Shown piece by piece: positions 26,477 to 34,972 of a DNA stretch of 56,820 bases. The DNA is from Bacteroidales bacterium (GTDB lineage Bacteria > Bacteroidota > Bacteroidia > Bacteroidales > F082). The first letter of the stretch is position 1. Each line of letters starts with the position of its first letter. The stretch is taken from positions 1 to 56,820 of the forward strand of contig JAEEJS010000009.1 of assembly GCA_016282015.1 (NCBI GenBank), written 5' to 3'. The position numbers were made by a program, and so were the translations under genes. The notes under the pieces were generated by a model. That model saw only the letters and a list, made by a program, of their open reading frames with translations, did no database searches and was not told where the DNA came from.

Positions 26477-27592
26477 TTCGACCAGTTTGTCGGTGTTACG
26501 CGAAGAACTGTAAAAATCGTCCATCCTACTCTTGCGATGGGCGATTTTTTCTGCATCGAAAGGTTTCGACATAAGGTCAGCCACCACAGCTTTCATCTCG
26601 TCAGCTGTATTTGCCACATAGCATAAGCCCTCCACATCCAAGCCTTCAACCATCTTGTCGTTGACCACGCAGTAACGTCCGTTGTACAAGGCGTTCAGAA
26701 GCTTCAGCTTCAGTCCGGTCGACTGTGCTGTTACCAGTATGTTGATTTGGGCGTTGCTGATTAGATTCTGCAACTGCTCATCATCCGGATTAACTATCAG
26801 CTCGACGTTAGGCACTTTCTCGGCGCAGGCCACCAAGTGCTTAGGCGGGTTCATGCCGGCTATCTTAAGCTTCACATCCGAGCCCTTAAACACCTCGTTT
26901 ATCAAGAACCCAGCGGCATTATAATTTTCCGAAACCTCCAGATTTCCATGATAAAGCACGTAATCGCCCATGCCTTCCATTATATCGACTTTGTCAAAAC
27001 CGTCGTAAGCGGGAATAAGGTATACATTGTCGTATTTCTGCTTGAAATACTCATATTCTTTCTGCGATATGGCCAGAATTCCCGAAGCCTTCGCCAGAAT
27101 AGGCTCAAACCTCCTAAGCTTGGCTGACTCCATTCTCAAGAAAGTCCTCTTCCGGAAACTCTTCTCAGTTTCGGCCAGATACTGGTAATAGTCGTGCTCC
27201 ACATTGTGGGCGCGCACAAAAATCTTGCGGCCGGCCATCCTCTTGTCGAGCAACACTCCGCAAGAATGCAAACCTTCCAGAATAATCGGATAGTCGTCTT
27301 TTAGCAGATTCTGTATCAGACTCTCTGATATTCTTGACTTTACGATATACGGAATACTGTTCAGGATTTGCCCAAGCCACATATTGCGCTTGTAATAGTT
27401 GACCGATTCGCAGACAGCTTCCACCCTCGGAGAATGCTCCCTGCCATATTCAAAACAGTGCAGATGGATTTTATAACCTCGTTCAGCCAAGGCCTTCAGC
27501 TTGAAAAACACGTCTATCACACCGCCGTAATTAGCAGGACAAGGGATGTCAAAACTAACGATGTGTATATGCTTGTCAAACGTATTTCTCAT
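26465..27592 (-). CDS. Glycosyltransferase, GT-B fold (family 4-like)
   Basis: A cytosolic sugar transferase of unknown acceptor. The frame is open back to 27688, but ATG at 27592 gives MRNTFDKHIHIVSFDIPCPANYGGVIDVFFKLKALAERGY, a normal N-terminal Rossmann strand with the glycine loop, and 375 residues. RAHNVEHDYYQYLA is typical of these transferases. The C-terminal nucleotide-sugar domain includes DYVLYHGNLEVSENYNAAGF. It overlaps the previous glycosyltransferase gene by 17 bases on the same strand, so both are in one operon. Confidence 0.82.
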   Translation of the reverse strand: MRNTFDKHIHIVSFDIPCPANYGGVIDVFFKLKALAERGYKIHLHCFEYGREHSPRVEAVCESVNYYKRNMWLGQILNSIPYIVKSRISESLIQNLLKDDYPIILEGLHSCGVLLDKRMAGRKIFVRAHNVEHDYYQYLAETEKSFRKRTFLRMESAKLRRFEPILAKASGILAISQKEYEYFKQKYDNVYLIPAYDGFDKVDIMEGMGDYVLYHGNLEVSENYNAAGFLINEVFKGSDVKLKIAGMNPPKHLVACAEKVPNVELIVNPDDEQLQNLISNAQINILVTAQSTGLKLKLLNALYNGRYCVVNDKMVEGLDVEGLCYVANTADEMKAVVADLMSKPFDAEKIAHRKSRMDDFYSSSRNTDKLVELLG

Positions 27593-28691
27593 AGATTTTG
27601 AGCAGGACCCCTTCTTCATTCTCCCAACAGAGGTTCTGAGCCGCAAAGATAAGATTATTTTTCCACAACGACAAAATCTTTTCGTCATTTAAGGCATTTT
27701 GAATGGTGGCGGCTATGGTCTTAGGCTCATGATTATCTATGAAAGTACCTATGTTATAATCAGTTATGATTCTTTCAATTTCCGTCAGATGGGATGCTAT
27801 AATCGGCACTCCGGCCTGAATATAGTCGAAAAGTTTGTTAGGCAGACTGAAACGGTAGTTCAGATTGGTGTCCTTATCGAGTGTAAAGCCCAACTCGGCA
27901 AGCTGAGTTATGGCCATCATCTGCTGATAAGGCATGCGTGGGAAGAACTTCACCCTATCGTCCCAATGGTTTGCCGCTACCTTCTCCTTCAGAATAGGCA
28001 ACACATCTCCCCCACCTATTATAACCAACTGACAATCATCCAGATACTGCATGGAATCCACCAGTTCCTCAGAGCCACGGTGTATATTGATGCCCGAGCC
28101 TTGAAGCACCAGAATGTGCTTATTCGGGTCGAGGCCGACCTCCTGGCGGGATGCCGGTGCAGGCAACATTTTACGCATCGGGATGTTGCGGATGATATGC
28201 ACCTTTATGCCGTATTTCTCATGGAAAAGATCAGCTATCGACTGGTTGACTGTTATCATCTCGGGCAATTTCGGCACCACATATTCCTCTATCCGTTTCC
28301 AGACGCGCTGTACCTTGGGCCTGCTCACCAATTCAGGCACTTCTGTAAAATACTCATGACTGTCGTAAATAAGCGGTATGCGTTTCAACTTTGATATCCA
28401 AAAGTTGGGCAAAAGAGTGTCCAAATCGTTCGACAGCAGGCAGTCGCAGCGATGGAACAACAGGAAAATAAACAGTCTGATATTGAAAGTGGCGTAAAAC
28501 ATGGGGCCTTTCTCGAACAACAGCTTCATGCGGTGCGACTTGTACGGTCGGTCGTCCATGGGTGGCGATTTGCGTTGACGACGGCCAACCAACAGCACTT
28601 CAAAGCCGGCCTTCTGCAGGGTCAGACACGACTTGTTGACTCGCTGGTCGGTCACCAAGTCATTGATTACCGATACAATAACACGTTTCAA
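27576..28691 (-). CDS. Glycosyltransferase, GT-B fold, TTG start
   Basis: 371 residues from TTG at 28691: (M)KRVIVSVINDLVTDQRVNKSCLTLQKAGFEVLLVGR, which matches the usual N-terminus of a Bacteroidota glycosyltransferase group. No ATG is available in frame near that point. YDSHEYFTEVPELV and the late RFSLPNKLFDYIQAGVPIIAS are acceptor and nucleotide-sugar motifs. The longer frame (to 28874) runs through the divergent murB gene and is unlikely. It is transcribed with the next glycosyltransferase, with a 17-base overlap. A role in polysaccharide or glycan assembly is inferred. Confidence 0.8.
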   Translation of the reverse strand: MKRVIVSVINDLVTDQRVNKSCLTLQKAGFEVLLVGRRQRKSPPMDDRPYKSHRMKLLFEKGPMFYATFNIRLFIFLLFHRCDCLLSNDLDTLLPNFWISKLKRIPLIYDSHEYFTEVPELVSRPKVQRVWKRIEEYVVPKLPEMITVNQSIADLFHEKYGIKVHIIRNIPMRKMLPAPASRQEVGLDPNKHILVLQGSGINIHRGSEELVDSMQYLDDCQLVIIGGGDVLPILKEKVAANHWDDRVKFFPRMPYQQMMAITQLAELGFTLDKDTNLNYRFSLPNKLFDYIQAGVPIIASHLTEIERIITDYNIGTFIDNHEPKTIAATIQNALNDEKILSLWKNNLIFAAQNLCWENEEGVLLKIYEKYV

Positions 28692-28731
28692 TACGCCTAT
28701 TTTTTTGAGCCATAAAATTACAGATTTTCCG

Positions 28732-28761
28732 TTGTGGTTTGACAAAATTTCTCTATTTTTG
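28732..28761 (+). promoter_or_regulatory. Promoter of murB
   Basis: TTG at 28732-28734, a 19-base spacer and TATTTTTG at 28754-28761, 15 bases before the murB ATG. It lies between the divergent glycosyltransferase and murB starts. Confidence 0.65.
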
Positions 28762-28776
28762 AAAAAAATTTCAGAG

Positions 28777-29814
28777 ATGGAGAAGAATTTTTCGCTACTC
28801 GGGCTCAACACTTTCGGATTTGACGTGAAGGCCAAGTTCTTCGAGAAAGTCCAGTCGTTGGATGATGTACGCAATTTGATTGGGAATCAGGATTTTAAGG
28901 ATAACCTCAACAAATCGCGTGTTTTGGTTTTGAGTGGCGGCAGCAACATACTCTTCTCCTCCGGGTTTTACGACGGTTTTGTAGTTTATCCAGATTTCAA
29001 GGGCATAGAGACGCTTGATGAGACTGCCGAACAGGTGAAAATACGCTGCTACGGAGGCGAGGTTTGGAAGGATTTCGTCGACTACACCGTATCGAAAAAT
29101 CTGTACGGTTTGGAGAATCTCGCTGACATTCCCGGTAAGGTGGGCGCTGCTCCCGTGCAAAACATAGGGGCCTACGGAGCCGAGGTGAAAGACACTATTT
29201 GCCAGGTGCATACCATTGATTTGTTCAGTGGCAAGGTGAGAGTTTTCAGCAAAGAGGAATGTGAGTTTTCTTATCGCAATTCCATATTCAAAAAATCGGG
29301 AGTTGGGAGCTTGATATATGCCGTCGATTTCATCTTAAAGAAACATGCCGAGCTGAAACTGGATTACGGCAACATCCGCAATTATCTGGCAAGCAACGGC
29401 ATCACCCATCCCACATTGCAGGATGTGGCAAAGACGGTAAAAACGATTCGTGCTGAGAAATTGCCCGAAGTAGGCGTCGTCGGCAGCGTTGGCAGCTTCT
29501 TCCAAAATGCGATAGTTTCAATAGAAAAATATCAGGAAATCAAGCAGTTGTATCCGGAGGTGCCAAGCTATCCAGTTGAATCGTCAACCGCTTCCACAGC
29601 TATGATTAAGATTCCATCCGGTTGGCTCATCGACCGTGCCGGCTGGAAGGGCTACCGTGAAAACCACGTGGGTGTCTGGGACAAGCAGGCTCTGGTTTTA
29701 GTGCATTACGGCGGTGGCAAACCACAAGAAATCCTGGATTTAATGCACAAAATTCAAGCTTCCGTCAAAACCAAATTTGGTATAGAAATCCATCCGGAAG
29801 TTAATATAGTGTAA
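28777..29814 (+). CDS. murB: UDP-N-acetylmuramate dehydrogenase MurB
   Basis: Reduces enolpyruvyl-UDP-GlcNAc to UDP-MurNAc using NADPH and FAD, the step after MurA. ATG at 28777 gives 345 residues beginning MEKNFSLLGLNTFGFDVKAK, the standard type I MurB start; the frame upstream is open but runs across the promoter. FAD contacts are VLSGGSNILF and ADIPGKVGAAPVQNIGAYG. YRNSIFKK and GSVGSFFQNA (catalytic serine) are present. The ending GVWDKQALVLVHYGGG is typical. It is followed by a bidirectional terminator. Confidence 0.95.
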   Translation: MEKNFSLLGLNTFGFDVKAKFFEKVQSLDDVRNLIGNQDFKDNLNKSRVLVLSGGSNILFSSGFYDGFVVYPDFKGIETLDETAEQVKIRCYGGEVWKDFVDYTVSKNLYGLENLADIPGKVGAAPVQNIGAYGAEVKDTICQVHTIDLFSGKVRVFSKEECEFSYRNSIFKKSGVGSLIYAVDFILKKHAELKLDYGNIRNYLASNGITHPTLQDVAKTVKTIRAEKLPEVGVVGSVGSFFQNAIVSIEKYQEIKQLYPEVPSYPVESSTASTAMIKIPSGWLIDRAGWKGYRENHVGVWDKQALVLVHYGGGKPQEILDLMHKIQASVKTKFGIEIHPEVNIV

Positions 29815-29846
29815 AAAAAGAAGGACGATTATTCGTCCTTCTTTTT
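29815..29846. terminator. Bidirectional terminator between murB and the minus-strand operon
   Basis: A 14-bp stem (29815-29828 with 29833-29846) around the loop TTAT, A-rich at one side and T-rich at the other, so it works on both strands. On the minus strand its stem covers the last codons (KKKDE) and overlaps the stop of the small PLGSG gene. Confidence 0.85.
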
Positions 29847-30095
29847 GATAATTGCGTATCCTGCACCAAGAGCGCCAAGGATAAGTAATCCACTGCCGAG
29901 AGGTGCGCCGGGCACATCACCCATACCACCATGTTCTCCAGGCAGGCCGGGAAAGATTACCAGTCCAAAACCGCTATCACGTAGCAAATCACTCGATCCC
30001 CAATCATTGAGAAATGCGTCCGACAATCCTATCTGGGCTTTTGCGCCAAGCCCGATGGCTAATACCAATGCTATTGCAAATACTATCTTTTTCAT
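29829..30095 (-). CDS. Small secreted protein with PLGSG-type C-terminal tail
   Basis: 88 residues: signal peptide (MKKIVFAIALVLAIGLGAKAQ), about 40 residues of Gly/Pro-rich sequence, then GAPLGSGLLI, a hydrophobic helix and KKKDE at the end. This short motif, hydrophobic stretch and basic end is the plan of known C-terminal sorting signals such as PEP-CTERM, but the motif itself differs. I know of no named family. The same GAPLGSGLLI is in the partial gene at 1-339. Its ATG overlaps the stop of the 618-residue protein gene (ATGA), so it is the last gene of the protease operon. Function unknown; it may be a membrane-processed partner of the secreted proteins. Confidence 0.8.
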   Translation of the reverse strand: MKKIVFAIALVLAIGLGAKAQIGLSDAFLNDWGSSDLLRDSGFGLVIFPGLPGEHGGMGDVPGAPLGSGLLILGALGAGYAIIKKKDE

Positions 30096-31948
30096 TTCAC
30101 AACAATTTTTTGGGTTTTAACTTCGTTTCCATTAATCATGCGTAAAACGTATACGCCATATAACGGTTTTTCAACCATTTGCATGCCATTTATTTCAACA
30201 GTATTGATGACACGACCTGTCATGTCAATTAATTGCAATGTACCTTCGCCATTCACAACAATATTTCCTTCACTTACGTAGGCAAACATTGCTGTCTCAG
30301 CGTTTTCTCCTATGCCGGTGTTATTTCTGCAAACGAGATTGAAACGCTCAGAATATTCACTGCCCGTTGCATGGAATGTGTAGCTCTGTTCAATGAGCAT
30401 ATCGACGTCCTCACCTGTGATTTTATCGATGAGATGCAGATAATCAAAATCTTCAGCACCTTCTATCGTGATAGTGTAGTCGGCATTTTTAGTATTTTTA
30501 AAAACGATATCCATTGTCTCACATTCCCCACCGACATGAGCGATAGCGTAGTTGTTCTCATTGTTTATAATGGAGATTTGGGCTGCGCTGCTTGAGAAAT
30601 TATCAAGCTTATCCAAGCCATCGCCTTCGCTGAAATAAGCATATGTACGGTCTTCACTGCCGTTACCATTGACTTTTATTTTGAGACGTTTAACATCACC
30701 TTTAGATGCCGATTCCGATGTAGCTTCAGCATTGGTTTTGGCAATGGTGACATCAGCGTTTGCCTTAGCCACGACTAAGATACCTTGTCCCGGTAAGATT
30801 GGGTCATCAAATGTATGGGCGATCCATGCGCCAGAATAAGTAAGCTCATAATATCCTGACTCAAGATTAGAGTTGTCGATAGCACCGCCAGCACCTTTAT
30901 AAATATTATGAGGGAACGGGTTGCCTATGATATTGATACCTCTTGATGAAGCTGCCGAAGCGGCTGCTGTAACCTGATATGTCACGGCTGCGTTGTTCAG
31001 TGTGCCGACAAATGCAGGTGAAATGCCGTTGCTATTGGCATAGAGATAACCTCTTCCCTTTTCAAATGTGGTGAAGTCGGCATGACCTGATCGATAGTTC
31101 TCCCATGTCGTCGAGCTTTCGTTGTAGCGATACAGGTCGTAAGTCTCTGTCAAGAAGTCGCTGCCAGCAATAAGCATATCATTTACTGAGGATGAAATGA
31201 GATACCATCCGTTGGAGTCTTTGGCAGTGTAGGCTGTGATATTTTTCTTCGCTGTCGCTTTCACTCCAGCAGACACATTTATCACTTGCGCGCCGTCTTC
31301 AATAATGAGACCATCTTCATCGTTGCAAACCAAAGCGTCAGTAACAATAAGCGTTGAACCTGACTCTATTGTTAGAGTATTGCCGTCTGTAACGGTTAAT
31401 CCTGCGACTGTCACCGTGACAGCTCCGCCATCACCTATTGTCAAGTCATCGCCAAGTTCGACTATGGCATTGGCATCAGGTACGACGCCGCCCCATGTAT
31501 TCGGGTCACTCCAGTCACCTGAAGTAGTGTTATGAATTACCGGTGTAGTAAATGCGAACTCAAACCAGTTACCTATGTTACCGATTTCAGTATTGTGCTC
31601 AAAAGTAACATGATTCACACAGTCAAGATTAAGTTCCTCGTCTATTGAATGGTCATAAATCCTAAATGTGATATCTTCTCCGCTATACTGATTGCTCACG
31701 ATGGTGAGACTACCAATAATAAACTCCTGTGTAGGTGGGAAAAACTGCTGGCACAAGCCTATCGAACGGCATTCGTCACCACAGAAAGCTGCAACCTCAA
31801 GCGTCGTAGCCGTCTGCACTACTCCGTCGATGTAAATCTTGCCACTAACAAGCATATTGTATTGCGTACCTGTTATCGGGGTCCAATGTTGAGCGTTAAT
31901 CATACCGAAAAACGCCATCATAATTATCAAAAACAATGTCTTTCTCAT
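30092..31948 (-). CDS. T9SS-sorted surface protein sharing domains with the cohesin protein
   Basis: 618 residues with a signal peptide (cleavage near NAQ, residue 20). Residues 21-135 (LEVAAFCGDECRSIG ... ITFRIYDH) resemble residues 812-920 of the cohesin-like protein next door (VELGAFVNGECRGSV ... IDFAFVDR). Residues 140-235 are a beta-rich region with SGDWSDPNTWGG, common in secreted Bacteroidota proteins. About 240-400 resembles the W-rich segment of the neighbour (GWYLISSSV, GINIIGNPF). The end (LQLIDMTGRVINTVEING ... EVKTQKIVVK) is a T9SS C-terminal domain. It starts 9 bases after the cohesin gene and overlaps the small gene after it. No catalytic motif is seen; a structural role is inferred. 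Confidence 0.85.
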   Translation of the reverse strand: MRKTLFLIIMMAFFGMINAQHWTPITGTQYNMLVSGKIYIDGVVQTATTLEVAAFCGDECRSIGLCQQFFPPTQEFIIGSLTIVSNQYSGEDITFRIYDHSIDEELNLDCVNHVTFEHNTEIGNIGNWFEFAFTTPVIHNTTSGDWSDPNTWGGVVPDANAIVELGDDLTIGDGGAVTVTVAGLTVTDGNTLTIESGSTLIVTDALVCNDEDGLIIEDGAQVINVSAGVKATAKKNITAYTAKDSNGWYLISSSVNDMLIAGSDFLTETYDLYRYNESSTTWENYRSGHADFTTFEKGRGYLYANSNGISPAFVGTLNNAAVTYQVTAAASAASSRGINIIGNPFPHNIYKGAGGAIDNSNLESGYYELTYSGAWIAHTFDDPILPGQGILVVAKANADVTIAKTNAEATSESASKGDVKRLKIKVNGNGSEDRTYAYFSEGDGLDKLDNFSSSAAQISIINNENNYAIAHVGGECETMDIVFKNTKNADYTITIEGAEDFDYLHLIDKITGEDVDMLIEQSYTFHATGSEYSERFNLVCRNNTGIGENAETAMFAYVSEGNIVVNGEGTLQLIDMTGRVINTVEINGMQMVEKPLYGVYVLRMINGNEVKTQKIVVK

Positions 31949-31957
31949 TTTTAAATC

Positions 31958-34900
31958 TTATTTTACGACTAATTTTCCTTTATAAATGTTTCCTGAAGCA
32001 GTGTTTATTTGAATGCTGTATAATCCAGCTGTCGAGATGCCGTCGATGATATGTCTGGTAGTCGTCTCATGACGTACTTTAACACCCATAACATTGATGA
32101 CAACAACCTCAGTAATTATTTCATACGATGGTATATCTATCGAGATTGAAGCATCTTTCTCGACAGGATTCGGATACAGAATAAGTTTATTATATTCATC
32201 AGCGCCAGTCTTGAAATCAACGACATAAGCATTATCGAGCGTTCCAATAACAGCATCGGTTTTAAAGGTAAGATGAGTATCGCATGAATAATTTGTATTT
32301 CCACTGTTGCGATCAACAAAGGCAAAATCAATTTGATCACCGTCCTCTCCTGAAACTGTCAAAACTGCAAAATATCTGTTCAAAGGCTCGAAATATTCAA
32401 GTTTCACGCTTCCACGGCATTCTCCATTGACAAAAGCGCCAAGTTCAACATCATCATTTCTGATTTCTTTATAATCCTCGGATAGCACTGCAATAATAAC
32501 AAGATTATTCGCAAAAGCGTGACAGTTGCTGTGCCAATAATGCCGGTTATCAGTCTTAGGAAGCTGTCCGTTTCTGTTTAATGAGAATGTTAGCGTCTTG
32601 TTTTCAGCAGCATTCGATTTGTAATTATAGCCAACCCCCGGTGTCATTGTAAATGCAGGGAACCAACCATACCCTTGATAATATGTCGTTGCTGCGTTCT
32701 GGACTTTGATTATATCGTTGCCTGACGGGGTAAATCCCGACATGGCGTCATCCACACTCTGCTGGATGTTGACAGGATAGCCTATCCAGTTCCAGTTTGG
32801 TTGTATCGTTATTGGGTGATTAATAGGTTTGTCTGGTCGACCTGTTATACCAACATTACAATCAGTTGACACATTTATCAGATAACTTTGCTCATTCTGT
32901 ATACCTACTGATGAAAGCGAACCATACCAATAGTTATAATTAAGCATCGGATAGTAGTTTTGTACAGCCAAAGTCTGAGATTTGATATATAATCCGTTGT
33001 TTCCTAATGCGTTCTCCAGCATAGTTAATCCATCAATATCTTCTTGCTCTATGTATGTTGAATACCAGTTCCAACCTGCTACCAGTTCTGATGCCTGAGT
33101 CATTGAAAGAGTATAAGTGTCGGATACATCATCGCCCGAGAAGATATTAACACCATCGGAACCGCTCAACACAATATTGGAAAGCGATACGGTGTATTCC
33201 TGATCGATAGGATTTCCTATCGGATGCAATGAAATGTTAATAATAGCACCATCATTGCCTTCAACGGCGCCATTTTGCATTGAGAAAACAAGGATTTTAT
33301 AAACTGATTCGCTAACAGGTATTGCGTATAGCGTATGATTACCAAAGCGTTCTGTGAGTTGGAAATCTGATGCAGCTACTGAATAATTTTCATAAGGATA
33401 TTCAAAATCGGCCTGCAATGCAACGATGTTTGAATAGTTATCCATTGCTATTGCAACAGCCACATCATTATCATCCAAAGTGAAAGGATCAGCTTCAATA
33501 CTAAGGTCGTTAGGCTCATAACGATTGCCACTCAACGCCACATTTTTCAAGCCGTTCTGCGGATCATTGCTATAAATCTTCATAGTAGCAGTGAAATCGC
33601 CTTTCTGCTCGCGGCTGTAGCTCACATGCAAAACAGTATTGGAATACTGCTCCACCGTAAGTGGTAACGTCTCCGCCACAGACCAGTCTGGCTGGTCGAA
33701 AACAACATTATCGATACGCATCTGGGCGTTACCGTTGTTCGTGACATTAAATTCACGGGTAACCGTCTCAGTGACCGGCGAAGAACCCATACTTAGCGAT
33801 GTATTGCCTGAAATTTGAGGACTGCGAATGTTGACATAGCCCTGATATTTCTCAGAAAGCACGTTCTCGCCCACAGCATCGGCAAGGACAGCCTTGAACG
33901 GATTTAGATAATAATATCCGTACAATCCATGCAGACGTACATTCAAGATACCGATAACGCCGTCATCTCCAGTAAATGCAGCGCCTGAAGGCGAATAAGC
34001 AATCAAACGCAGAGTGTCGTTCTTAACAACACCGATAGCCAAATGGTCTGTTTTACGGTTGCTTAGCTCAAAACTAACATATTCCAAAGCAGCAGGTATC
34101 TTCACATCGATCTGGAAACCGATAAGATTTTCCATGTTGTTGACCGTCATTGGCACTGCCGCGATGCTATCGCAATAGCCGCTGACATTGGTAAAATGGA
34201 ACTCGTTTACAGCAAATGGGTCTGCTACAAGATTGATTGTCGCATTACCTGATATAGAGTTCGACACTATTGTCGCCGACGCGTTTACAGCACCTTTCAC
34301 CATCGGAGCGAATTTGAATGTAAAATTAGCGCTATTACCTGGCTGCACTGTCGTTTCTTCAAATGTCGGACAGCTGAAAACCGCATCGTTAAAACTGATT
34401 GCAGTGATAGTGAGAGGCTCGTTGCCAACGTTGGAGACAGTAGCATTAGCTGTGTATTCGCTCCAAATTGGCACATGGCCGTAGTCTATAGTACCAGTGT
34501 TGATACTAATTTTCGGCGAAAGAATCGTAACCGAACCATTATTGGCATTAAAATCCACAGAAGCACCTAAAGCATCTGAAAGCTTTGAATTAGTAATGTC
34601 AATAGCATTATCTCCTGGCTCATTTTTAAGCTTTAAAGTAAAGCTCACGAGTGTGCCTTCGTTTCCTACAAATGGCGTGAGGCTGAGGGAGTAGGCAAAA
34701 ATTCTAAGATTGCCATTTACAACAGCGGCTGTAACCGAGTGGTCTGTGATGCGGTCGGCATTGAGCGCCACGGAGTTAGCCACATACGAGAGGTTGTCGC
34801 CAAGCGGAATCTCCGTCTGGAACGCCACCACAGCATCGCTGTTAGCCAACGCGATCTGCAGCGTAACCTCGTCCTGCGGATGCCCGCTTGCCGACGACAC

Positions 34901-34972
34901 CGAAACAACGTTTTCGGCAGCCGTGGCAAACGTGCAACAGCAAATTATTAATATTAAGATTAGCTTTCTCAT
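31958..34972 (-). CDS. Multi-cohesin-like scaffold protein with T9SS sorting domain
   Basis: 1004 residues. After a signal peptide (about 1-19) come three cohesin-like modules: about 21-152 (NLRIFAYSLSLTPFVGNEGT), 253-382 (LRLIAYSPSGAAFTGDDGV) and 488-622 (KILVFSMQNGAVEGNDGA). They align to each other at this shared strand. Between them are two ASH-type Ig modules (153-250 and 383-485). A W-rich module (632-800), a beta module (812-920) and a T9SS domain (928-1004, LILYPNPVEKDASISID) follow. Cohesins bind dockerins, and the coupled upstream gene encodes a dockerin-bearing protease. I infer a scaffold holding up to three protease molecules. The cohesin calls rest on pattern reading only. ATG overlaps the protease stop. 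Confidence 0.8.
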   Translation of the reverse strand: MRKLILILIICCCTFATAAENVVSVSSASGHPQDEVTLQIALANSDAVVAFQTEIPLGDNLSYVANSVALNADRITDHSVTAAVVNGNLRIFAYSLSLTPFVGNEGTLVSFTLKLKNEPGDNAIDITNSKLSDALGASVDFNANNGSVTILSPKISINTGTIDYGHVPIWSEYTANATVSNVGNEPLTITAISFNDAVFSCPTFEETTVQPGNSANFTFKFAPMVKGAVNASATIVSNSISGNATINLVADPFAVNEFHFTNVSGYCDSIAAVPMTVNNMENLIGFQIDVKIPAALEYVSFELSNRKTDHLAIGVVKNDTLRLIAYSPSGAAFTGDDGVIGILNVRLHGLYGYYYLNPFKAVLADAVGENVLSEKYQGYVNIRSPQISGNTSLSMGSSPVTETVTREFNVTNNGNAQMRIDNVVFDQPDWSVAETLPLTVEQYSNTVLHVSYSREQKGDFTATMKIYSNDPQNGLKNVALSGNRYEPNDLSIEADPFTLDDNDVAVAIAMDNYSNIVALQADFEYPYENYSVAASDFQLTERFGNHTLYAIPVSESVYKILVFSMQNGAVEGNDGAIINISLHPIGNPIDQEYTVSLSNIVLSGSDGVNIFSGDDVSDTYTLSMTQASELVAGWNWYSTYIEQEDIDGLTMLENALGNNGLYIKSQTLAVQNYYPMLNYNYWYGSLSSVGIQNEQSYLINVSTDCNVGITGRPDKPINHPITIQPNWNWIGYPVNIQQSVDDAMSGFTPSGNDIIKVQNAATTYYQGYGWFPAFTMTPGVGYNYKSNAAENKTLTFSLNRNGQLPKTDNRHYWHSNCHAFANNLVIIAVLSEDYKEIRNDDVELGAFVNGECRGSVKLEYFEPLNRYFAVLTVSGEDGDQIDFAFVDRNSGNTNYSCDTHLTFKTDAVIGTLDNAYVVDFKTGADEYNKLILYPNPVEKDASISIDIPSYEIITEVVVINVMGVKVRHETTTRHIIDGISTAGLYSIQINTASGNIYKGKLVVK

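Noticed and set aside
28692..28874. Longer start of the glycosyltransferase
   Set aside because: It runs antisense through murB and its promoter; the family N-terminus begins at TTG 28691.
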